A stretch of DNA of 64,000 nucleotides from Eubacterium sp. AF36-5BH (GTDB lineage: Bacteria; Bacillota; Clostridia; Lachnospirales; Lachnospiraceae). Numbering within the stretch: position 1 is the stretch's first letter; each line of letters starts with the position of its first letter. This document shows, one piece after another, positions 51,556-60,055 of this stretch. The DNA lies in contig NZ_QTVG01000003.1 in NCBI RefSeq assembly GCF_003460505.1, forward strand, positions 124,001 through 188,000. The letters are read 5' to 3'. Under the pieces are notes generated by a model. That model was not told where the DNA came from. It made no database searches and worked only from the letters and a program-made list of their open reading frames with translations. Position numbers and translations under genes: made by a program.

Positions 51556-52443
51556 TTAATATCTCTGTTTTTCCATTTCTTTTAATTCGTTATACATTAA
51601 AATATAATTATCATATCTTGACTGTGCAATTTTGTTTTCCTCTAAAGCATCCTTTACAGCACAGTCCGGCTCGTTATTGTGAGCGCAACCTACAAAACGA
51701 CAATTATTAAGATGTTCTCCAAATTCTGGGAAACAGTCCTCTAACTTTTCTTTTGTCATTCCCGGAACAAACAGTGAACTAAATCCCGGCGTGTCAAACA
51801 CAAATGTATCCTTGTCAATCTCAAACATTTCAGAATGTCTTGTTGTATGACGGCCTCTTCCTATTTTTTCACTTACACTTCCTGTTTCCATTGTGTAATC
51901 TTTTGTCAATGTGTTGAGCATTGAAGATTTCCCAACACCTGAAGGACCTGCAAAAACGGTTGTTTTTCCCTTCAAAAGTTCTTTTACTTTATGCACGCCT
52001 TCGTCTTCTGTGGCACTGGCAAATATTACTTTGTATCCGGCAAGGTTATAAATATTTTTCAGATAATCCATATATTCTTCATTGCCAATATCTTTTTTAT
52101 TAAAGCATATAATAGTTTCAATATTCTGATACTCCATCATTACAAGAAATCTGTCTAGAAGGTTCAAATTAGGATCCGGTTGTTTTACCGCAAAAACTAT
52201 CATAGCCTGATCTATGTTAGAAACAGCCGGTCTCATTAATTCGTTTTCTCTTTCTTTTATTAAAGTTATATTACCTTTTTTCTTTTCCTCATCAATAATG
52301 TCAATTTCAACATTGTCACCTACTAACGGTTTTATCTTTTTATTTCGGAAAACGCCTTTTGCCTTACACTCGTATATATTTTCCTCTGCTATTACATAAT
52401 AAAATCCCGCTATTCCTTTTATTATCTTGCCCTGCTTTTTAAT
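51556..52443 (-). CDS. rsgA: Ribosome small subunit-dependent GTPase RsgA
   Basis: 295 residues if started at ATT 52443. An N-terminal OB fold (K-K-Q-G-K-I-I-K-G-I-A-G-F-Y-Y-V) precedes the circularly permuted GTPase: G4 N-K-K-D-I, then G1 G-P-S-G-V-G-K-S-S, then G3 D-T-P-G-F, and a zinc knuckle C-R-F-V-G-C-A-H...C. It releases late 30S assembly factors. The first ATG in frame is at 52236 and would remove the whole OB fold; no ATG, GTG or TTG lies between the upstream TGA and that codon. ATT at 52443 has GAGGGTGAT 3 bases upstream and gives the normal length, so an AUU start is inferred. Confidence 0.9.
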   Translation of the reverse strand: MKKQGKIIKGIAGFYYVIAEENIYECKAKGVFRNKKIKPLVGDNVEIDIIDEEKKKGNITLIKERENELMRPAVSNIDQAMIVFAVKQPDPNLNLLDRFLVMMEYQNIETIICFNKKDIGNEEYMDYLKNIYNLAGYKVIFASATEDEGVHKVKELLKGKTTVFAGPSGVGKSSMLNTLTKDYTMETGSVSEKIGRGRHTTRHSEMFEIDKDTFVFDTPGFSSLFVPGMTKEKLEDCFPEFGEHLNNCRFVGCAHNNEPDCAVKDALEENKIAQSRYDNYILMYNELKEMEKQRY

Positions 52444-52467
52444 AATATCACCCTCACTTGTATTTAA

Positions 52468-52610
52468 TAAATAATCTACTGTGACGAATCACCTATACTT
52501 AATATAAATAATCTGCCTTGACAAATCACTTGTGCATATTATAAATATCCACCTTAGCAAATTATATGTTTGTGTATTTTAGTTTCACATAGATAAGTCC
52601 ACCCTTACGG
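52468..52610. repeat. Degenerate 37-bp tandem repeats in the rsgA leader
   Basis: Units start at 52468 (TAAATAATCTACTGTGACGA), 52505 (TAAATAATCTGCCTTGACAA), 52542 (TAAATATCCACCTTAGCAAA) and about 52593 (ATAAGTCCACCCTTACGG). The first two are exactly 37 bases apart. They are non-coding and fill the gap between pknB and rsgA. Confidence 0.6.
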
Positions 52611-52622
52611 GTGGGCTTTTCT
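52591..52622. other. GC-rich hairpin at the pknB stop
   Basis: AGATAAG-T-CCACCC/GGGTGG-G-CTTTTCT, stem of about 14 bp, loop TTAC. It overlaps the pknB stop codon. The T-run is on plus, where no gene reads, so on minus it may act as an RNA-processing or pausing stem instead of a terminator. Confidence 0.55.
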
Positions 52623-54642
52623 ATTTAAATTTAACTGTATCTTTCTTTACACTCTTTCCATTTACGAACAACTCAATAGTAGCTTTCCCCTTTGTTTCGC
52701 TGGTTAAGTCCATTGTGTAATCTCCATCCCACTTAGAAACATCTGAGTGTTTTTTGTCTACTTTCTGTAAAACTTCGTCAACAGCAACACTTACAACACC
52801 TTCTGTAATAGGATTTCCATCAGAGTCAACTAAATCTTCCAAAGCAAATGTATATGTTGCCTTGTACTCTTCTGGATTTTCCGGTCCTTTACTTACTACT
52901 AAACCTATTGTAGCCCCTGATGGGATTGAAGTACCGGCTTTAAGAGTCTGTCTGATAACAATTCCTTTTTCAATTTTTTCATCGTAAACTTCTCTAACAG
53001 CACCAATGCCAAATCCTGATGATGAAATCTTAGCCTGAGCTTTTCCCTGTTCCATTCCTACTAAATTAGGCACTGTGTATACACTCTGATTATCCCTTAC
53101 TGTTCTTCCTCTACTTACTTTTAAAGTAACAATACTGTTCTTTGAAACAGATGCTCTTTCTGATGGTGAACATGAAATAACCACATCAATACTTCTGTCA
53201 CTGTATTCATATACAACCTCAGTTTTAAGACCTGCTTTTTTGATTGTATCTTTGGCTGTTTCCAATGAAGAATTTACAATACCTGATGGAACTGTAATTT
53301 TCTTTGCTCCCTTACTTACTACCAAAGTAACTGTTTCGTTTCTATCAACCATTTTTCCTGAATCAATAGACTGTGAAACAATTGTATCTTTAGGATAAAT
53401 ATCGCTATATACATAATTTGAATCATATTTATATCCTAAATAGTTTTTATGAAGTAATTGTTCTGCATCATCTAAAGTCTGACCTAAAACATTAGGTACA
53501 ATAGTCTTATCTGATGGAACAGTTGAAACCTCTACTGTTTCTGCTTTTTTTGCGAAATCAAAATTATTATCACTAATAAATAATGTTGCTACTACAGTTG
53601 CAATTAATAAAGCGATAATTCCAATAATAATTCCACCAACAGACACAATTCTGTCCATTTTAGGATTTAATTTATCAATATCGTTTTCGTCATCTAAAGT
53701 ATCTTCAACTGTATCTTTTCTATTATCACTTGAGCCTTTTCTAATTTGGTTAATTTCATCATCTGTAATCATGACTGTTGAACCACCAATGTTTGATGTG
53801 TCCAACTGTACAAAATCAACATTTGGCTCTGCCAAAGCTCTTTTTAAATCTGATATAAGTAATGATATCTTTGGATATCTCCTGTCAGCTTTGTTCTGTG
53901 TACATTTAAGAATAATCTTCTCAATGCTTACAGGCACCGTTGGTACATATTCACGTACACTTGGCACATTGCTCTGAATATGCTTAAGAGCAATTGACAC
54001 AGTTGATTCTCCGTCAAAAGGAACGCGACCTGTGTACATTTCAAACATTGTAATACCAAGGGAATATATGTCACTTTTCTCGTCAACATATTGTCCGCCT
54101 GCCTGTTCAGGAGATATATAATGCACAGATCCCATTGCATTTCCGTTAATTGTATTGGCAGATGCTGCCCTTGCAATACCGAAATCTGTTACTTTTACCT
54201 TGCCTTCTCTGGATATTAAAATATTCTGTGGTTTAATATCCCTATGAACAATTTGATTGTTATGGGCACACTCAATTCCGTTGGCAATCTGGATTGCTAT
54301 GCTAATTGTCTCTCTAAAAGAAAGCTTGCCCTTTTTCTCAATATATTTTTTTAAAGTTATGCCTTCAATAAGTTCCATAACTATGTAATATAGTCCATCA
54401 TCTTCACCTACATCATATACATTTACAATGTTAGGGTGAATAAGACTTGCAGCTGACTGTGCCTCTACTCTGAATTTTGATACAAAATTCTTATCTTTGC
54501 TATATTCTGTTTTTAATACTTTTATAGCAACATTTCTGTTTAATTTATGATCTTTTGCTTTATAGACATCAGACATACCACCTGCTCCAACAGGATTAAT
54601 AATCTCATATCTGTTATTTATAAAATTCCCTTTTTCCAACAT
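52621..54642 (-). CDS. pknB: PASTA-domain Ser/Thr protein kinase
   Basis: 673 residues. Cytoplasmic Hanks kinase at 1-275: glycine loop G-A-G-G-M-S-D-V-Y, Lys41, H-R-D-I-K-P-Q-N near 136, D-F-G near 157. A juxtamembrane segment and one helix follow (about 338-362), then three PASTA repeats (about 380-590: V-P-N-V-L-G, V-P-S-G-I-V, V-P-N-L-V-G) and an extra beta-rich domain of about 85 residues at the C-terminus. PASTA domains sense muropeptides or lipid II; targets usually include division and translation proteins. It starts 4 bases after the phosphatase stop, with AAGGAG inside that gene's end. Called prkC in Bacillus. Confidence 0.96.
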   Translation of the reverse strand: MLEKGNFINNRYEIINPVGAGGMSDVYKAKDHKLNRNVAIKVLKTEYSKDKNFVSKFRVEAQSAASLIHPNIVNVYDVGEDDGLYYIVMELIEGITLKKYIEKKGKLSFRETISIAIQIANGIECAHNNQIVHRDIKPQNILISREGKVKVTDFGIARAASANTINGNAMGSVHYISPEQAGGQYVDEKSDIYSLGITMFEMYTGRVPFDGESTVSIALKHIQSNVPSVREYVPTVPVSIEKIILKCTQNKADRRYPKISLLISDLKRALAEPNVDFVQLDTSNIGGSTVMITDDEINQIRKGSSDNRKDTVEDTLDDENDIDKLNPKMDRIVSVGGIIIGIIALLIATVVATLFISDNNFDFAKKAETVEVSTVPSDKTIVPNVLGQTLDDAEQLLHKNYLGYKYDSNYVYSDIYPKDTIVSQSIDSGKMVDRNETVTLVVSKGAKKITVPSGIVNSSLETAKDTIKKAGLKTEVVYEYSDRSIDVVISCSPSERASVSKNSIVTLKVSRGRTVRDNQSVYTVPNLVGMEQGKAQAKISSSGFGIGAVREVYDEKIEKGIVIRQTLKAGTSIPSGATIGLVVSKGPENPEEYKATYTFALEDLVDSDGNPITEGVVSVAVDEVLQKVDKKHSDVSKWDGDYTMDLTSETKGKATIELFVNGKSVKKDTVKFK

Positions 54643-54646
54643 AGTT

Positions 54647-55402
54647 TTACTCCTTGCCCAATACAGGTTGTATTAGAATTGCTGATATATTATCCTTTCC
54701 ACCATTCTCATTTGCCTGATCAATCAATGCTCTTACTGCATCCTCGATTCTTTCGTTTTTGGTTACTATCTTTTTAATTTCATAGTCCTCAACCATATTT
54801 GTAAGACCATCTGAGCATAACAAAAGCTTCTCACCGTCTGATATTTCTATTTCAAAAATATCAGGTGTTGCAGTTCTGTCTTCTGCCACCCCTATAGCTT
54901 TTGTTATTACATTCTTTTTGTAATGAGTTTTTGCTTCCTCCTTGTCAATCATTCCCATTCTTACCATGTCTTCAACAAGAGAATGATCTCTTGTAATCTG
55001 TCTGATATCTCTACCGATTAAATATAATCTGCTATCCCCAACATTAGCAATATATACATGATTATCCACTATTGAGCACGCTACAAAAGTAGTTCCCATA
55101 CCACTATAATCCTTGTTTGAAATTGCCATGTCATATATTTCTTTATTAATTGATATAATTCCTGAATCTAAAATATTTGCAGGATCTGACATGTGAGTTG
55201 TACATGCATACTTTACGAACTTCTCAATTGCAGCCCTGGATGCAACGTCACCTGCCTTATGTCCTCCCATACCGTCAGCAACAATAAAAAGATTAGGGAG
55301 CTTACCTATTGGTTCAATAGATGTGAAAATACTGTCCTGATTAATTGTTCTCATTAATCCAACGTCTGTTTTTCCAAAAGCATTTATTATTTCTCTAGAC
55401 AT
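54647..55402 (-). CDS. stp: PP2C-type Ser/Thr phosphatase
   Basis: 251 residues of the PPM family, the antagonist of the adjacent kinase. Metal-binding motifs are D-V-G-L-M-R-T-I-N-Q-D, V-A-D-G-M-G-G-H, G-D-S-R-L-Y and D-N-I-S-A. AAAGGAGG precedes the ATG, which overlaps the rlmN end by 8 bases. Called prpC in Bacillus. Confidence 0.96.
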   Translation of the reverse strand: MSREIINAFGKTDVGLMRTINQDSIFTSIEPIGKLPNLFIVADGMGGHKAGDVASRAAIEKFVKYACTTHMSDPANILDSGIISINKEIYDMAISNKDYSGMGTTFVACSIVDNHVYIANVGDSRLYLIGRDIRQITRDHSLVEDMVRMGMIDKEEAKTHYKKNVITKAIGVAEDRTATPDIFEIEISDGEKLLLCSDGLTNMVEDYEIKKIVTKNERIEDAVRALIDQANENGGKDNISAILIQPVLGKE

Positions 55403-56453
55403 TGCTTTCCTCCTTTCTTCCTTTCATTGCCTCGTTTCTAAGCTGTCCACAGGCACCGTTAATATCTCTGCCCATTTCCCTTCTTATAGTAACATTTATC
55501 TTATTTTTTTCAACCCTGTTTTTAAACTGCTCTACTGCTTTTTTACTGGATTGAACATAATCGCGTTCTTTTATAGGATTTACAGGTATAAGATTAATAT
55601 GGCAATTCATTCCTTTTACTAATCTGCATAAAGCATCGGCTTCTTCCACAGTATCATTCTGTCCGGCCACAAGACTATATTCAAAGGTAATTCTTCTGCC
55701 TGTTTTGGCAAAATAATTTTTGCAGGCATTTATTACTTCATCAATAGAATACTTATATGCAATAGGCATTAAGCTTTTTCTTGTTTCGTTGTTTGATGCA
55801 TGAAGTGATAATGCTAAAGTTATTTGAAAATGCATGTCTGCCAACTCATTAATCTTCGGTACAATTCCACATGTTGAAAGTGTTATGTTTCTCTGACTGA
55901 TGTTAGCTCCATTTTCATCTGAAATCATCTGAATGAATTTAACTACATTATCAAAGTTGTCCATAGGTTCCCCGCTTCCCATAAGAACTACATTGGAAAC
56001 TTTTTCATTAATGTCTTTCTCAATTTCATATATCTGTCCTAACAATTCAGAAGTTGTCAAATTGCGCTCTAAACCATTTAAAGTTGAAGCACAAAATCTA
56101 CAGCCCATTCTGCAACCTGACTGTGTTGATATGCATACTGAATTACCATGATGATATCTCATAAGAACACTCTCTATTATGGAGCCGCCTTTTATTTCAA
56201 AAAGATATTTTCTTGTACCATCAATTTTCGAAATTAGAACTTCATGCTTTTTTACATTTCTAATTTCGTACTGGTCATTTAATTTTTGTCTTAAGGCCTT
56301 TGATATGTTTGTCATTTCTTCAAAATCAGTAACTTTTTCTTTATGTAACCACTGATAAATCTGTTTCGCCCTAAAAGACTTTTCACCGATTTTTTCCATT
56401 TCTTCTTTTAATTCTTTCAAATTAAAAGATTTTATATCCTTCTTTTCGTCCAT
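55395..56453 (-). CDS. rlmN: 23S rRNA (adenine2503-C2)-methyltransferase
   Basis: 352-residue radical SAM enzyme methylating A2503 of 23S rRNA (and tRNA A37 in some species). The cluster motif C-R-M-G-C-R-F-C is near 110-117; G-E-P-M-D-N and the C-terminal catalytic Cys in D-I-N-G-A-C-G-Q are present. N-terminal helical domain E-K-S-F-R-A-K-Q-I-Y. AAAGGAT precedes the ATG, one base after the rsmB stop. Confidence 0.97.
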   Translation of the reverse strand: MDEKKDIKSFNLKELKEEMEKIGEKSFRAKQIYQWLHKEKVTDFEEMTNISKALRQKLNDQYEIRNVKKHEVLISKIDGTRKYLFEIKGGSIIESVLMRYHHGNSVCISTQSGCRMGCRFCASTLNGLERNLTTSELLGQIYEIEKDINEKVSNVVLMGSGEPMDNFDNVVKFIQMISDENGANISQRNITLSTCGIVPKINELADMHFQITLALSLHASNNETRKSLMPIAYKYSIDEVINACKNYFAKTGRRITFEYSLVAGQNDTVEEADALCRLVKGMNCHINLIPVNPIKERDYVQSSKKAVEQFKNRVEKNKINVTIRREMGRDINGACGQLRNEAMKGRKEESNV

Positions 56454-56454
56454 A

Positions 56455-57807
56455 TTAATCCTTTATTTTTTCAAATACTGATATGAAAAATCCGTCCATG
56501 TTGTAATCTCCTGGGAATATTTGAATCATGCCATTCCCATTATTTAACTTCTTTGGAAAAAGCTCTCCGAAATCAGTTCTTCTCAATGGTAAATTTTTCT
56601 CTATCCATTCTACATTTTCATTATTTTCGTATTTGTTTACAGTACATGTACTGTAGACTAATCTACCACCTATTTTAACATACTTACATGCCTGCTCTAA
56701 TATCTTTCTTTGAATTTCCACTAACTGAAAAATCTGTTCCTTAGAAACATTGTGCTTTATGTCACTTTTATTTCCAATAATTCCAAGTCCTGAGCATGGA
56801 ACATCTGCAATAACAACATCTGCTTTTCCAATAGCCTCTTTGTCCTCTTTTGTTCCATCCCAAACCTTTGTTTCTATATTTTTAATTTTCATTCGGGAAA
56901 TATTTTCTTTAATTAATCTTTCTTTATTCTCTGTTAAGTCTCTTGCCTGAACTGTTCCTGTTCCATTCATAAGCTGGCTTATGTGAATACTCTTCCCGCC
57001 TGGAGCCGCACAAACATCCATAACATAATCATTTTCTTTAACTCCACTTGCAAGACCTACTAACATGGAACTTTCGTCCTGTACAGTTATTATGCCCTCT
57101 TCAAACAACTTTAACTTTTCAAGAGAATCGTAACCTTTAATATACAAAGCATTTCCATAAAGTTCTGATTGTTTTACGGAAATGTTTTCCTTTTCAAACT
57201 CAGCAATAACCTGCTTTGGTGACATCTTATTAGAATCTACTCGTATGGTTGTGTACTCATTTGTTTCATACAAACTATTTAAAATCTGTTCTGTTCTCTC
57301 AATTCCATACTGCTCGGACCACATTTCTATTATCCACATAGGAATTGAATACCACACAGACAAATATTCTTTTTTATCTTTTGGATATTCTATTTTATCA
57401 AGACTTCTTGATATGTTTCTTAAAACACCATTAACAAAACCTTTTAGCCCTGACATTTTTCTTTTATTAACAAGCTTCACTGCCTCATTACAGGCTGCCG
57501 AGTCAGGTACATTGTTCATGTATTTAAGCTGATATACAGAAAGTCTGATTATATTTCTAATTACCTGCTTCATTTTTGAAACTTTTGTTTTTGAAAATTG
57601 ATTAATAATATAATCAAGCTCTATTTGTCTTTCAATTGTGCCTTTAAACAAAACAGTTACAAATGCTCTTTTCTGTTTATCTAAATAATCGTAACTGTCT
57701 AATGTTTCTTTTAAAACAATATGACTTTTTGCTCCGTCCTCTACTTTACAAAGCATAGTTAAAACAATATTTCTTAAATTGACCTGTGGATTACCATTAG
57801 TCGTCAT
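56455..57807 (-). CDS. rsmB: 16S rRNA (cytosine967-C5)-methyltransferase
   Basis: 450 residues from the ATG at 57807 (GGAGG 5 bases upstream); an in-frame TTG at 57819 is part of that site. The NusB-like RNA-binding domain at about 10-135 precedes an NSUN-type methyltransferase: C-A-A-P-G-G-K-S SAM motif, D-V-P-C-S-G-L-G with the first catalytic Cys, and Y-S-T-C-T with the second. It overlaps yugP by 11 bases. Confidence 0.96.
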   Translation of the reverse strand: MTTNGNPQVNLRNIVLTMLCKVEDGAKSHIVLKETLDSYDYLDKQKRAFVTVLFKGTIERQIELDYIINQFSKTKVSKMKQVIRNIIRLSVYQLKYMNNVPDSAACNEAVKLVNKRKMSGLKGFVNGVLRNISRSLDKIEYPKDKKEYLSVWYSIPMWIIEMWSEQYGIERTEQILNSLYETNEYTTIRVDSNKMSPKQVIAEFEKENISVKQSELYGNALYIKGYDSLEKLKLFEEGIITVQDESSMLVGLASGVKENDYVMDVCAAPGGKSIHISQLMNGTGTVQARDLTENKERLIKENISRMKIKNIETKVWDGTKEDKEAIGKADVVIADVPCSGLGIIGNKSDIKHNVSKEQIFQLVEIQRKILEQACKYVKIGGRLVYSTCTVNKYENNENVEWIEKNLPLRRTDFGELFPKKLNNGNGMIQIFPGDYNMDGFFISVFEKIKD

Positions 57808-58504
57808 CTCGTCCTCCAAACAATAGGATTAATCTTAATAACTGTAAAATCGATGATGCTGCTGCCGCAACGTATGTTAAAGCTGCTGCCCCTAGTACCT
57901 TTTTGGTACATTTTAATTCTGATGTTCCAAAAATACCTGTGGATTCCAAAACTCTAATGGCTCTGTTTGACGCATTAAACTCTACAGGCAATGTGACAAT
58001 TTGAAATAAAACGGCTAAAGAAAAAGCAAATATACCAATATTAATCATTGTCTGACCTGTTCCCTGTCCATAAAAGATAATACCTATAATAATTAAAACC
58101 CATGATAATCTTGAACCCCAGTTAGCAAATGGTACTAGCGCATCTCTAACGGATATTGGTGCATAGCCTTTGTTGTGCTGCATTGCATGACCACACTCAT
58201 GAGCCGCCACACCAATTGCCGCTACACTTGTGCTTCCGTAAGTTGCATCTGACAAACTTAATACCTTTGTTGATGGGTTATAGTTATCTGTAAGATTACC
58301 TGAAATATGTCTGATTGACACATCATATATCCCCTGTGATTCCAAAATTCTCTGTGCTGCCTGAGCACCTGTCATTCCCGAATTGCTTCTCACTCTTGAA
58401 TATTTATTAAATGTTGAATTAACATGAGCCGATGCTGCTAGACATAAAACCATGCCAATAATAATCAAAATATATGTTGGATCAAAATAAAAACCGTAAA
58501 GCAT
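57797..58504 (-). CDS. yugP: Zinc metallopeptidase YugP family
   Basis: 235 residues. An N-terminal membrane segment (about 8-27), the zinc motif H-E-C-G-H (V-A-A-H-E-C-G-H-A-M-Q) near 107-111, and three further hydrophobic segments near 133-160, 165-180 and 215-230. Described as a neutral zinc metallopeptidase of the membrane; physiological substrates are not known. TAGGAGG precedes the ATG. Its place between fmt and rsmB is an insertion into the usual gene order. Confidence 0.9.
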   Translation of the reverse strand: MLYGFYFDPTYILIIIGMVLCLAASAHVNSTFNKYSRVRSNSGMTGAQAAQRILESQGIYDVSIRHISGNLTDNYNPSTKVLSLSDATYGSTSVAAIGVAAHECGHAMQHNKGYAPISVRDALVPFANWGSRLSWVLIIIGIIFYGQGTGQTMINIGIFAFSLAVLFQIVTLPVEFNASNRAIRVLESTGIFGTSELKCTKKVLGAAALTYVAAAASSILQLLRLILLFGGRDDD

Positions 58505-58536
58505 ACAACTACCTCCTATTTAAAACTTCATATAGT

Positions 58537-59457
58537 TTAACCTAATTTTGTAGAATTTATTTTATATCCATTTAAAAAGGATACAACGTCCATTCTTTTC
58601 TTCCCCTGTAACTGTAATTCCTTAATGTCCAAATAGCCATCTGCTGTGGCAACTTTTAATGTTTTATTTGTACTAATAATTGTTCCCGGCTCTTCTACTA
58701 CTTCTTCATCTATAACATCTGCATCCCATATTTTTAATACCTTTTCATCAAGATATGTAAATGCACTTGGCCATGGATTAAGTCCTCTGATTAATCGCTC
58801 GATTTCTTCTGCTGACTTTGTAAAATCTATATGACCTAATTCTTTTGTGATTTTACCTGCATAAGTTGACTTATCATCATCCTGTGGAATAGTTACTGCA
58901 GTATTATTTTCCAACTTTTCTAATGTTTCTAAAATAAGACTACCACCTGTAATTGCTAATTTATCAAAAAGACTGCCACCTGTTTCTTTTTTATCTAATT
59001 CCACAATCTTCTTGTCTATTATGTCACCTGTATCAAGGCCTTCTGCCATGTACATTGTTGTAACACCACTTTCCTTTTTGCCATCAATTACAGCCCATTG
59101 AATTGGCGCTGCTCCTCTATATTCAGGAAGCAATGATGCATGAACATTTATGCAACCGTATTTTGGTAAATCCAAAATTTCTTTTGAGAGAATCTGTCCA
59201 AATGCAATTACTACAATCACATCAGGCTTTAATTCTTTTAATACTTGAACAAATTCAGGATTCTTGACTTTTTCAGGCTGATAAACAGGTATATTTAGTT
59301 CTACCGCCTTTTCTTTTATAGGAGTAAACTGCATTTTATGTCCACGTCCCTTTGGTCTGTCCTGCTGTGTTACAACTGCCACAACCTCATGTTTGTCTGC
59401 AATTTTTTCTAAAGCCGGAACTGAAAAATCCGGTGTTCCCATAAATACTACTCTCAT
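58537..59457 (-). CDS. fmt: Methionyl-tRNA formyltransferase
   Basis: 306 residues from the ATG at 59457 (GGAGGAG upstream); the frame is open 24 bases further but that part holds the site. M-G-T-P-D-F-S-V-P-A-L start, catalytic N-V-H-A-S-L-L-P with Y-R-G-A-A-P-I, and the essential Asp in E-G-L-D-T-G-D-I. It formylates initiator tRNA with 10-formyl-THF, which fhs and folD nearby supply. Confidence 0.97.
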   Translation of the reverse strand: MRVVFMGTPDFSVPALEKIADKHEVVAVVTQQDRPKGRGHKMQFTPIKEKAVELNIPVYQPEKVKNPEFVQVLKELKPDVIVVIAFGQILSKEILDLPKYGCINVHASLLPEYRGAAPIQWAVIDGKKESGVTTMYMAEGLDTGDIIDKKIVELDKKETGGSLFDKLAITGGSLILETLEKLENNTAVTIPQDDDKSTYAGKITKELGHIDFTKSAEEIERLIRGLNPWPSAFTYLDEKVLKIWDADVIDEEVVEEPGTIISTNKTLKVATADGYLDIKELQLQGKKRMDVVSFLNGYKINSTKLG

Positions 59458-59549
59458 ATACTCCTCCATTAATAAGCACAATTATATACTGTACCTTACT
59501 ATTATCTGTTTTTCTCTCTGTAGTTATAAGTAACTGTCTCTGCAATTAC

Positions 59550-60041
59550 TTATTCTTCATCTTGTAACTCTTCGTTATTGTATAAACGACCTTCTACTTT
59601 ATCTACATAGATTACACCATCTAAATGGTCATTTTCATGAAGAATACATCTTGCAAGTAAGCCTTCAGCTTCCATTTCAAATTCTTCCATTTTTTCATTG
59701 TAAGCTCTGACTTTTACCCAGTTGGCTCTTGTTACCTTACCTGATTTTCCAGGTACACTAAGACAGCCTTCATAGTCTGTCTGACTTCCGTCTCTATCTA
59801 AAATTTCCGGATTAATGAATACATATGGCACACTGTTTCCTTCTTCATCACCACAGTCAATTACAAAAATTCTTTTAAGAATTCCAACCTGTGGTGCTGC
59901 AAGTCCAACGCCATTTGCTTCATACATTGTATCAAACATGTCGCCTATTAAAATCTTTGTTCTAAGATTAACATCTTTTACAGGTTTACATACCTTTCTT
60001 AAACATTCTTCCCCTAATTCTCTAATATTTCTTATAGCCAT
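59550..60041 (-). CDS. def: Peptide deformylase
   Basis: 163 residues. Motif 1 G-V-G-L-A-A-P-Q-V-G, motif 2 E-G-C-L-S-V-P (metal Cys) and motif 3 H-E-N-D-H (metal His and catalytic Glu) are all intact. It removes the N-formyl group added through Fmt. An acidic tail ends the protein. AAAGGAG precedes the ATG, 14 bases after priA. Confidence 0.97.
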   Translation of the reverse strand: MAIRNIRELGEECLRKVCKPVKDVNLRTKILIGDMFDTMYEANGVGLAAPQVGILKRIFVIDCGDEEGNSVPYVFINPEILDRDGSQTDYEGCLSVPGKSGKVTRANWVKVRAYNEKMEEFEMEAEGLLARCILHENDHLDGVIYVDKVEGRLYNNEELQDEE

Positions 60042-60055
60042 TTTTATCTCCTTTA

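Noticed and set aside
51556..52236. rsgA as a truncated gene starting at ATG 52236
   Set aside because: The OB fold is intact in the same frame upstream; losing it would be required only because of the start codon rule.
52236..52500. Frameshift in rsgA as explanation for the missing start
   Set aside because: The frame is continuous and conserved to K-K-Q-G-K; alternative frames with GTG near 52455 hit a stop within ten codons.
52468..52610. CRISPR-like array
   Set aside because: Units are adjacent without spacers, differ from one another by several bases, and there are no cas genes in the window.
52591..52622. Rho-independent terminator for pknB
   Set aside because: On the minus strand no T-run follows the stem, and the T-run on plus has no gene to serve; listed as a hairpin only.
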